This document shows positions 1 through 9,000 of a stretch of DNA of 20,596 nt, in pieces. A program made the position numbers and the translations under genes. Under the pieces are notes generated by a model. It had not been told where the DNA came from. It worked only from the letters and a program-made list of their open reading frames with translations, and made no database searches. Each line of letters begins with the position of its first letter. Within the stretch, counting starts at the first letter, position 1. This stretch comes from Sphacelaria rigidula. Its lineage: Eukaryota; Phaeophyceae; Sphacelariales. Where the stretch lies: assembly GCA_964200075.2 (NCBI GenBank), contig CAXNAA020000512.1, positions 1 to 20,596 on the forward strand, written 5' to 3'.

Positions 1-368
1 CGGCTTGTAGGGATGCGAGGTCAATGGTCTGATGACTATGGCACGCATGATCATGAGTACACCTTAGTGTCCTCGAAAATGCTACTGCTCATCGGTCCCA
101 AACTGGGCATTAAAAACGTCAGCATCCCCCTCACATATCGGGCCTTCTTGATTCCGTCTGTCATTGCTGCATACTTGGCCTCAGTGGTGAATAGGGTGAC
201 GCACTTCTGCGTCCTAGAGAACCAAGGCTCTAGCGTACCGCCGCAGCAAATATCTACACCAGAAACGGAACGACGGTCCCCCGCCTTATAGGCGTAATCT
301 GCGTCTACGTACGTATCCCAGTCAAACTCTAACTGGATAGACTCCAAGTCCCTATCCCTCTTGAACAA
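1..368 (-). pseudogene. copia RNase H domain fragment
   Basis: The minus-strand frame from 368 to 51 gives a typical copia RNase H: TYVDADYAYKAGDRRSVSG near residues 19-37, then WFSRTQKCVTLFTTEAKYAAM, then a terminal FED motif. In family members the second acidic block normally reads TTEAEY; here the position is lysine (TTEAKY), a likely damaging change. After the stop at 51-53 the similarity continues in another frame (residues AIVIRPLTSHP) to the window edge, so there is a frameshift near position 50. The fragment is non-functional as it stands. Removal of template RNA during reverse transcription would have been its role. Confidence 0.88.
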
Positions 369-373
369 TACAC

Positions 374-1067
374 CTAAATCCGACGTAGTTTCAGATACTC
401 GAGTATCATTTGTACCGGCTTGTAGTAAATCAGCTTGGAGTCTTGCGAAAACCGTGCGATTGCCCGAACTGAATTCGCAATAGCGGGCCTCGTCTGGCTT
501 GCAATCGACATCAGGCTCCCCACGATCTCACGGAGGAGCGCAACCACCACGGTCTTCTCCTTGCTTCCCTGTCTGAGGTCCTCAGGAAGGGGTAGGGGGG
601 TGGGGCTGGTGTTCGAGACGTCAACAGTTGATACCACGCACGACCACTGTGCTTTAATTGGTACAAAGCCTTGTAGAGACGCACCACCTTAGCAGATACG
701 AACTCACACCCGGGAGGCAGGCGCAAGTAGATATCGGTGTCTAAGGCCGACTGAATGACAGCCTGGTTTACATCCAAGTGCCTCAAATCTCAGCCTAGCT
801 TACATACCATAGCCGCCACCAACCAGTTTGAAGTAGCATAGGTCATACGGGCAAATGCTTGAAGTAGTCTGCACCTTCTACCTGACCGTACCCCATATCT
901 ATCATGAGGGCTTTCGCCCGGTCAACCATACCATACGAATCATCCTTCAACTTATACAGCCGCTTAGCGTCTACGATGTAGCACCCCTCAGGAATTTCAG
1001 TCACCCCCGCAAACGTTTCAGCAGCCATGAGCCCGCCGAACTCTATCTTCATTGCCTCCATCCACAC
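374..1067 (-). pseudogene. copia reverse transcriptase fragment, internally deleted
   Basis: Three minus-strand pieces belong to one reverse transcriptase. Positions 1067-843 give the N-terminal part (WMEAMKIEFGGL, then DYFKHLP). Positions 838-640 continue it after a frameshift and an in-frame TGA that replaces an expected tryptophan (CKLG-stop-DLRHLDVNQA), including YLRLPPGCEF and KALYQLKHSGRAWYQLL. Positions 637-374 give the C-terminal part, with REIVGSLMSIASQTRPAIANSV. Between WYQLL and the last piece the stretch that normally carries the catalytic YVDD motif is absent; the join is near 620-640. The enzyme is therefore dead by deletion as well as by frameshift. Confidence 0.87.
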
Positions 1068-1827
1068 ATCCGTGTACGGCTACGAGAATGCCACAGGATA
1101 CGACACTTGCTCCAGCCCCGCTTCCCGGACGAGACATTTAGGTAGCTCCCCCGGCTCACGGGGAACCTCGTGTACCGCCAGCAGCCCATGGATTATTCCC
1201 CCCCTTCATTGAGCCCAAACATAGTTACGAGGCCAGCTTCTTCTTGATTGAGTGTTCGCGCCACCGCTCTGGTTCGCCCAAGCTCCTCGCTATTTCTAGA
1301 TCCAACCAGATGCGACTCAAGTTGGCGCCCCGCAGTCCGCGCCACCGTCGGAGCCGGACCACTGATCGTCCGATGAAGTCAACTCGCTCCCCTCGACTGA
1401 AAGGGCGCCGTCGACAGACGGCTCGCTGCTTACCGATGAAAAATAAACACCTGATGGAGCTGTTTTGGTGTCGAGGGCCGGCTGATTTTCACCGCATACG
1501 AACCCCACTCACCTTAAACATCATGGTCTGCACTCTTCTCTGGAGATATCACTCGACGGTGATGAGGGATTCCCCTTTTCAGCAGCGGTAAAGGAGTCGG
1601 TGGGGAAGAATCGAAATAATCTCGCCCTCTTGGTTCTAGAGTATTTCCCAGCGCCGACGCCCCTCCCGGCTGTGATGTCCCTCCCAGCTTCGGCGATGCC
1701 GGCTGCTGCAGACTGCACCACTATAGCCGCCTCCCAGGTGACTTCCCCTGTCTCCACTACTTCATTCACCCGCATCAGCACCCGCAATGAATCGCGGGGG
1801 TGGTCGATGCCGGGCACGAGGTAGAAG
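1068..1827 (-). pseudogene. copia integrase C-terminal region and linker, degraded
   Basis: The minus-strand frame from 1937 to 1521 contains FYLVPGIDHPRDSLRVLM followed by VVETGEVTWEAAI, which matches the conserved segment after the copia integrase core, where the chain is described as a display of the element's host-like phrase and then leads into a charged linker. Downstream, between about 1520 and 1068, the frame is broken and only short pieces remain. The stretch joins the integrase core to the reverse transcriptase and has no independent function. The assignment rests on the one conserved block and on its place between the two domains. Confidence 0.7.
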
Positions 1828-2360
1828 CTACTCTCGCACCTGGGAACGACTTTGACGGGCGGTTCCAATGACAATAACCCGGAAAAAGAAATGGGTGCTG
1901 TAATGCAGGTGTTGCCTAACCATGCCGCGTCTCGCACGACCGCTCGTTACCTGGGTTGGACATCGTCGCGGTGTGTGGTTCAGGGTGTCACACGCCCAGT
2001 GATCCTCAGCCCAGAGGGTCTCCTGTGATGGCAATCTGACCTGTGGAAAGAGGATGGGGGTTTGGACGAGAGCGGCAAGTGTGGCGTTTTGAATGTTACC
2101 TAGAGCTCTCTCGGCGACGCCGTTCAGCTCCGGACACTTCGCGCTGGTGAATCTATGCTTAATACAGTAGTTCTTGCACGTCCCCGAAATCCTCACAAAA
2201 AAACTTTCACCCGTCGTCAGAACATACTGTAATTACCTCCAACGGTACACCATCCGCCCGTACATTAGTCAAAAACTTCCAGAAGGCGTCAGCGGCATCG
2301 GACTTACGCTCGTTTGATGGAGCAAAACCCTCAAAACGTCTCTTCCACCACGAAAAGTCT
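1828..2360 (-). pseudogene. copia integrase catalytic core fragment
   Basis: Two minus-strand frames together give an integrase core. From about 2355 to 2208 the residues SDAADAFWKFLTNVRADG and VCSDDG appear and end at a TGA; the DDG sits where family members have the second catalytic aspartate. From 2196 to 1950 a second frame gives KHRFTSAKCPELNGVAERAL, the block that carries the third catalytic residue (glutamate in VAER) of the DDE triad. A run of A/T at about 2198-2207 lies between the two frames and is a likely frameshift site. The zinc-binding HHCC region upstream was not found. Confidence 0.87.
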
Positions 2361-2827
2361 ATACTACTCCTGAGCTTCGCAACAGCAGTTTTGATGCTGC
2401 GTATTTCTCGAGATTCTGTGGAGAGACTGAACCCCTTGCAAGCTCAACCCCACCAGCAGATCGCAGCAGGCTATCGATGATGACTTCACCTCCATGACCG
2501 GAAGCAGATTCTGCCCACTCACCAGTCCCAGCACCTTCAGAGTATGAGAGCTGATCTCCACCGACGGACCTCTCTTGCACTCCGCCAGTATTTTATTCGA
2601 AGGTCCTTTCTTGCGTCTCGAGTAGTGTCTTCATTCGGGTCTTCAACTATGTTGTTTTAGTCTGCCATGTCAGAACAACGAGTCAAGTTTGAAGTTTACA
2701 CTGACGTTTTCAAAGGATCATGTCGATCAGATTACAGTGTAGCAATAACAGCCCTGTGCTGTGTGCCCAGACGAAATACAGCCCTCGTGCAGTTTGTCTC
2801 GAGGAGATGAAGATGGTGTATTTCAAG

Positions 2828-2836
2828 TATTTTATA
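2828..2836 (-). promoter_or_regulatory. TATA-like box upstream of the copia relic
   Basis: The minus strand reads TATAAAATA. It lies about 470 bases upstream of the integrase fragment and next to the inverted repeat, where a copia 5' LTR promoter would be expected. A match this short occurs by chance, so this is a weak call. Confidence 0.25.
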
Positions 2837-2856
2837 CTAATACCATCCATACGGAC

Positions 2857-2964
2857 ACGGGTGGCCACTGAGGTGCCTGTAACCTCACTTTTGGACGTTA
2901 CAGACCTTGTGCAACGTCTGTAACGTCCAAATTTGAGGTTGCAGGCACCCCAGTGGTAACCCGT
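2857..2964. repeat. Near-perfect inverted repeat, 49-bp arms, 10-bp loop
   Basis: The left arm (2857-2905) and the reverse complement of the right arm (2916-2964) agree at about 43 of 49 positions by hand alignment. The loop is CTTGTGCAAC at 2906-2915. The inner ends are GGACGTTACAGAC and GTCTGTAACGTCC. It could be a foldback or MITE-type element, a stem in the 5' part of the copia element, or the footprint of an inverted duplication. No flanking target-site duplication is evident. Confidence 0.85.
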
Positions 2965-3323
2965 CGAGGAAATTGGGTGAATAGAGGTGTAGGGAACGAG
3001 TGATGGATATGGGCGTGGAGAATCAACCTACCACGACTGCCCACGAAGTATAACTTCCAGTCGGCTCACGAGCCACAATTCATGGTCCATTCACGATCCA
3101 CAAATCGACAATTCTCAATTCTACTGTAGCAATAGAGACGATTCTTCGTTCTCCAACCACAATAAACCTTCCTAACAATTTTCCTGGACTACTTCATATC
3201 CCTTAAATTCCGCGCTCACAAGTGCTGGCTCATGTTTGTAGATGAACTATATTGAACAGGACCTAGGGCATCCTATGCACCCTCCTTGCCAGAGGTTTCT
3301 TGGTCTGCCTTGGGTTGAGGTCT

Positions 3324-3336
3324 GGGTTAGGGTTAG
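3324..3336 (+). repeat. Short telomere-like motif (TTAGGG-type)
   Basis: GGGTTAGGGTTAG is two units of the TTAGGG-type repeat. Two units can arise by chance, so this is recorded as a sequence observation and not as an interstitial telomere. Confidence 0.35.
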
Positions 3337-3436
3337 CCTTCGTTTGACAGACCAAACCATGGAGAATTTACGGCGCCAAGTTGGTCAGAACCCCCTCGCA
3401 CAGCACAGCTTGTCATGTTTCGAACTTTCACTCGGA

Positions 3437-4250
3437 ATGAACGGTATCAAAGAACAAGATTGAGTCCATGCGCCTGTGGGCAGCAGCACACGCTCCCCAG
3501 AGACCGTACTGCACATTACGGCGGTAGGCCAACGACACAGGCAGACGTCGAGTTCGTCAACCTTGGTGGTGCTGTCAGCGCAGGCGCGAACATTTCCATC
3601 GAAATAGAGCGCCGCACGGTCGCCTCGTGGGCATCCTTCCGAAAGTATAGTTCCCAACTCTACGATCGGCTCGACGCTCAGCTCTCTGAAATCCGGCTGC
3701 TATAAGCGGAGGTGGTGAAAGTTGTGCTATACGGATGCGTTGCATGGACTTCCAAAGCCCGCCTACCGCCCGCCACAAGCTTTCAATGCGCACAGTTGGC
3801 TTCCGCAGGAAGGATCGCGCTGGACACAAGACTCATAGAAAGCTGTGCTCAGCTGTGCTCGAGATGACCAACTGCGAGCGTATCAAGACGACTAACTTGC
3901 GCGTAACGGGGGACCTTGTCCGCCAGGACGAAACACGTCTCCCAAAGCGTATCGTATCCGGACGGCTGGCCGCACAGTGGCCCATGGAGGCTCACCAGCC
4001 TTCCAAACACTACGAGAAGCGCCTCCAGGAGAATGTGCGTGCACTAGGGGCCGTCCCACGCAGGGGGGAACGAAGGAACTGGTTCGGTTGAGGTATGGAG
4101 GTAAATGACTCACAAGACTGGGTCACTGCCGCGAAGAACGTGGACAAATGGCACCTGAGGGTCGAGCGAGGGGTGGGGGGGTTCGAGGAGGCGTGGCAAC
4201 GCGAAGGCATACGCCAATCGAACCTCCGCTACGAACAAGAGGCTGTTGCG
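3437..4250 (+). pseudogene. LINE-type (non-LTR) reverse transcriptase, C-terminal relic
   Basis: Plus-strand pieces in shifting frames form the end of a LINE reverse transcriptase. TVSKNKIESM starts near 3441 in frame 3. FVNLGGAVSAGANISIEIER and LYDRLDAQLSEIRLL follow in frame 1 to a TAA at 3703-3705, and AEVVKVVLYGCVAWTSK continues past it. Frame 3 then resumes with LPKRIVSGRLA up to a TGA at 4089-4091, and after it DWVTAAKNVDKWH and RQSNLRYEQEA. The LGGA, IxxRR and LLYGC-like blocks are typical of the region after the palm domain in these elements. At least two frameshifts and two stops make it a 5'-truncated pseudogene. The limits are estimates and no poly(A) tail or target-site duplication was found. 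Confidence 0.82.
3841..3860 (+). repeat. Exact 10-bp tandem duplication inside the LINE relic
   Basis: AGCTGTGCTC occurs twice in direct succession. It lies in the segment that aligns loosely with other LINE tails and is probably a replication-slippage event in dead sequence. Confidence 0.8.
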
Positions 4251-5215
4251 TTGAGAGGCACCAGCAGGAGAACCGCCACCGCTGACACAGTGACAAAAGC
4301 TCGCGAAGATCCCATGATGGAAGTGGTCGAGAGAATGACCCGCTTTTGCACCCGACTAGGGATGAGTGGGGCAGGCGGGAAAGACATGGAAATGGATACA
4401 CCCTTTCTTATCTTATCGGCTGTTGACTTATTTCCTTGGCTTACAACCATGGCGATATTCCTAGCTGTGTTCCTGTACATGTTCCTCAAGGATCAGTTGA
4501 TGCGCAACAATGAATCATTCAACTTATTGACTCTCGCTCTTCTTTCCTGCGGTTACACACTGGACTCTTCTGTGCTAAAGCAGCTATTATACTTCGATGC
4601 TCGACGTGCTTCTATCACTATAGATATCACTTTCGTTTCAGTGACATTTTGTCAAGGAGGGCAAGCCGTCTTTCTAGTGTCGTGGGGTGTCACAGTAGTT
4701 TTACGCAAAGATGGATGGGCCAGCTGACATCTGCCGGCGGAAAAATGTCACCGCCGAACTTCCTCGTATACACCTGCGCCATTCGTTTCTACACCGTTCC
4801 GTGTGTCACCGGACCCTGGATAATTCGCGGGAAGTAGTCTGGACCAATACATCTTTGTACTCTCAGCATGCTGCAAGTTAGACTACAGTGTTGCGCTGTG
4901 CATCAGGAACGCCGACGGCGGTACTGTTTTCAAGTCGATGGGAACAATGCGCTCGACTGAGCGTGAAATCAATGCCGCCGAACGTGAAATACAGTAGCCT
5001 TCTATTCGATCCGGTTGTATTTCACTCATCTGTGCCCCTCTCCGGTATTGTGTCTGATTGCGTTCGGAAAATTGCAGTGGTTCACTCAATAAAGGATCTC
5101 ATGATGCCATAAAATCCTCTGAAATTTTCGTTATCGCTCGTGTCATTTCGGCAGTCATATTATGCGACCTATGTGATCCCTCTAATCCACTCTGAATGTC
5201 TGTCTCTCTGAGCAG
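4251..5215. other. Unassigned stretch before the first supported exon
   Basis: No gene could be supported. A plus-strand frame stays open from the LINE tail to 4727 and includes a hydrophobic run at about 4399-4482, but it has no recognisable domain. The good acceptor at 5215/5216 implies that one or more upstream exons, with the start codon, may be in this stretch or further upstream. Confidence 0.4.
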
Positions 5216-6008
5216 GTGTTGCGGTCTTGGTTAAGTCACAGCTTAAAACGGAATCCTTTCTTGGTGCCAGTACCTCTAAACGAGCTTGGAAATGCCCGTG
5301 ACACAGCGCCGTCAGAAAATGGAGGAGATGTTTTCCCAATGGACTCACGGGGATTCACAGCCGTCGGGGGATCCCAACATCCGCACATCGGCGTAGCAGC
5401 ACGAAGGAAAGATCATTCGGGGCAGCTCCACGAACCTTCCGTCAGCCTTCGTGGCAGCACCATTGCGGACCGTGACATGGGACGGATTCGAAAGGCGGCC
5501 GCATTGTTATTGCAAGAAGAGAAGGTGTATGGCAGGTGAGCTGGTGCGGTTGTGCGATACACTAGTTTCTCACTTGCTCTTTGAGTTTACATATTAAGGC
5601 AAGCCTCCCACGTTCCCGTCTCTGTACATCGCATGCGCTCAGATTGGTTCGAGATAGCTCCGCGCGATTGGTGCCGGCCGATGTTGCCAAAACCCGGGTG
5701 TACTCACAACGCCTGAGGCTGGATGACTATCAAGAGGTTGATGTTCCGGCCAGAACTCAGCATCACCTGGCACCATTCACCGAAATTGCTGGTGTACGGC
5801 GCGTCGATCCGAACGAAATTAGTGCAAATTATGCGCATCTCTCTGATGACGGTGCTGTGAGAAGCGCTGTTGAGAGGACTGATGTCTCCAAACGAGGGGC
5901 AGCTGTGCGCTTGGCCCCTGGCAGTGCAAGCGCGGGTTGTACAGGCGGCCAGCTGCTCCCTGTTGCCGTGGTCACAGCATCCCCTCGGAGGGTCAGACCA
6001 GCCCGCAG
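5216..6008 (+). CDS. Exons 1-2: low-complexity N-terminal region
   Basis: Exon 5216-5535 follows a strong pyrimidine-rich acceptor (TCTGTCTCTCTGAGCAG) and ends at the donor GTGAGC in phase 2. Exon 5643-6008 ends at GTGTGA, also in phase 2; both junctions restore arginine codons. The roughly 228 residues are rich in Arg, Ser, Ala and Pro with no domain I recognise, and are probably disordered. The strong acceptor implies an upstream exon. If instead this is the first exon, translation could start at the in-frame ATG at 5339. The sequence has weaker coding character than later exons, so the exact start is the least certain part of the gene model. Confidence 0.65.
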
Positions 6009-9000
6009 GTGTGACCGTTTAGTCTCGCCATGCACATGTAAGCACGGAGTAGGAATATGTTTCCAATTTCTTATCCACCTCTAGTGAAAAGACTCCTAGC
6101 TCGTTCAAGTCCATGTTGGTCTCTGAAATTCACATGAAATAGGTCTGTTGGGGCTGCACTGTATGCCGAAATGCTGAACAAGAAACAGCAGAATCAACGG
6201 TTGCAGAAAGAGCTGGAGAATCTACGAAAAGAACTCGCGGAAGCTCACGCACAAGCTATACAGATGACAGCATTGCCAAGCACCACCGTTATGGACAGTG
6301 GCAACGACGTCAATACGCCTGCAGGATTGGACGTAAATCGAGCGCCTGCAGCTGGGGAACTCGAGCCACATACTGACTGGGGGGGGTCGTCTTTACTACA
6401 GCGGGAATCTGATGCATGGGGGCATCAGGCTCGGAAATACGTCGTCCTGGAAGAACAGTATAATGTTCTACAAAAAAATCAACGAGAAGCGCAGAACAAG
6501 AAGCGTGCATTGGTACTTGAGCGCAAGAGACGACTGTTAGAAAAAGATCCCAATCTACAGCAGCGTACTGAAGATGATGAATACACATTGGAGGATCACG
6601 CGGCTACTCAGGTGCAGCGCATCGTACGAGGGCGGCAAGGTCGGTTCTACGTGAAGCGCCTTCGCCCTATTCTTATTGGCGCCGCTGTCGCTATCCAGGG
6701 TCTTCTGCGCGGGCACCTTGGTCGTTCGTATGCCAGTGTCCGGAAGAAGAACAATCATGCTATTACAAACATTCAACGCGTGTGGCGTGGACACATGGGC
6801 CGAGCCACACTACATATACACCAGGTGAAAAAGGAAGAAGGTAAAGCCGCTCAGGATATTCAACGAATATTTCGCGGTTGTCGAGACCGAACGAGAGCAG
6901 AGCACAAGCAGGGTTTCCTTACAAGCGCTAAGCGAGGAGCAGAAGTCGTTGGGGTCAGACAACTGTTCCATCAGGATATCGTAGATCTAGCAGAAACTAT
7001 CGACATGTCCATTCACAACGCACAAGTTCCGCCACCTCCTAGTGTAGTTTTGGGACTGATGCGAGTTGTCGCCCTAATGCTGGAAGAGGACGATGAAGCG
7101 GGGGCAGTGACCACGTACACCACTCTTGGGGTACAATCCGTTTATAAAATAGGTATATCACGGCAATTCACGTGGCTCGACGCACTGCGTTTGCTCCGGA
7201 GGTCTTCCAAACTTCTCCGACGGCTACGTCAGGTAGCTGAGGGACCCGCTAGCAAGCGCCCGCGGATGGTGCACTTTTCTCAGGCTGCAGTACAGACCTA
7301 CAATGCCCTTCGATGCGACTGCGCATGGAACCCCGTTACACTCGGTCGTATTGGGGGTGGCGCAAAAGCTTGTCAGCATATTTTGATGTGGGTGGACGCT
7401 CTGCAGGAAGTGTTCGCTCACCAATTAGAGTTCGGTGACGACCTGGGTAGTGATCGTGCATCCTGGGTTGGACGCGCACATGCGAGCATGCGCTCCATGC
7501 GCCATTTAGAAGCCTCTCGTTTGGTCTGGGAGCATGGGGTCGCCTGCTTGAACCGAGTCCTCCACGAGTCACGCAGTGAATCCGTCATGGACAAAGAGAC
7601 GACAACGTCCCGGTCGGTTGCCGCCGGCAGAAGAGGGGACCTACGTGTAAGTATTGTAGAACATTCCTTGACCATATTTCGAAAACGAGAAGCCGATGCG
7701 CAACATGCCCTTGCTATGACAAAAGAGGAAGAAGAGGACGCCCAGAAAAACGACCTGGCACGTCAGCTGTTCAGGATGGAAGCCCTTCTTGAAGATTTTA
7801 AACTGGCGGAGTTAGATGTTGCCGAAAAGGCGCGGCGTCTCGAAGAAGCGAAGAAGGCGTCCTTTGACGGGATTGAGGCTGACCAGACATGCGTGCGGCT
7901 TTGTCTTGACGAGCTGACAGTGTCAGAGGTGGCGCGTCGGGAACGCTGGACCTTTCTTGAAATGTACAAATTACAGACTGCCCGCAACGCGAAGTGGAGG
8001 GGGGTGGAAGTGGACGTATGGGGAGACCTCCGTCATCAACTGCGAGTTGTGGCTGAGGCGGAAGCCGCAGCTATACTCGCCATTGAAGAACTCAAGGATA
8101 TGCTGGAAAAAATGGGCGATGAAGAGGCGAGATCAGGTAGCTCTGGCAGCCGTGAGATAGAACTACTTCGAGAGAGGGCACAAAAAGCAGAAGATCTGGT
8201 ACGTGCTACGCGACTCCAGCTAGGCCAGATGGAAGACGAAAGGGAAACAGCCCACGCCATTGCCACTGAATCTGAGGTTAGTCCACGGAAAGATGCCAGA
8301 AATTATGTAGCTCAATTTAATGAGATGTTTGTATTCAATACCTCACCGGAAGGCTTGGTGCGACTGGTTTTACGCGATCACTTATATCCAACCAACAGCT
8401 CAAGGTTGGTTGTCCCACTGCTGGTGCAATGATACAGGCAAGCAATGCCTTGTCGTGTCAGACACACTGTTGCACAGTGGGCAGTGGTTGCACTATCAAG
8501 TTGTTAATCACCACTGTTTTGTGTGAGGAAGAACAGATGCCCGCTGTAGAAGCTACATTGTTTTTACCGCGTGGTGCGGACTTAGGTAGAATAATTCAAT
8601 GGACACAGGTGGAAATTCACGCATGCCCCCCCTCGCCCCCCAAATCACACACCCAAATCATGGATCAATAATCCTGTCGACGAATACTAACACTGGAAAT
8701 GAAACACCTACTTGGCCCTGAAAACCAGGTCATCGTCAGGTGCCACGCATACCAGATACCCTGACTAGCATCTTATTGTTTTATCTCTTCAACTTCGTGC
8801 CCATGTGATGGAAACGCTTTGCGTCAGCAACATAGAGGGCGTCCATACGAAATAGGAGGTCATGGATCGTCACTTTATTAGTCATTATACGTGTTCATGG
8901 AAGTACAAGAAGTATACAATATACATTCAGCAATTGCTATGCTCAACCTCTGTAAGGTGCTCCTCTGTACTGTGCATATTTCACCGAAAGACACTATGTG

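Larger units (their letters stand above)
1..2360 (-). mobile_element. Decayed Ty1/copia LTR-retrotransposon, pol region
   Basis: Read on the minus strand, the region holds fragments of a copia polyprotein in the family order integrase, reverse transcriptase, RNase H. The order identifies Ty1/copia rather than gypsy, where integrase comes last. The reading frame is broken by several frameshifts and stops, and part of the reverse transcriptase is missing, so the copy cannot be active. The RNase H end runs off the window at position 1. No gag, no protease motif and no clear LTR pair could be identified, although the stretch upstream on the minus strand (about 2361-2970) may be degraded gag or 5' LTR sequence. 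The fragments are clear; the outer limits are estimates. Confidence 0.88.
2361..3436. other. Non-coding stretch between the copia and LINE relics
   Basis: No gene is supportable here. Positions 2361-2700 have open but unrecognisable minus-strand frames that could be decayed copia gag. The stretch contains the inverted repeat at 2857-2964, a minus-strand TATA-like box at 2828-2836, and a short telomere-like motif at 3324-3336. A small inverted pair, TTGGTCTG near 3299 and CAGACCAA near 3349, may form another stem. Confidence 0.5.

Noticed and set aside
3324-3336. Interstitial telomere
   Set aside because: Only two TTAGGG-type units are present, which is within chance expectation.
4095-4727. 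210-codon open frame with a hydrophobic, membrane-like run
   Set aside because: Its first half is the tail of the LINE relic, and the hydrophobic second half has no recognised domain, no splice context and no start of its own. I treat the openness as chance.
6310-8266. Several minus-strand open frames opposite exon 3
   Set aside because: They are shadows of the strongly patterned plus-strand coding sequence and show low-complexity Ser/Arg composition with no domains.
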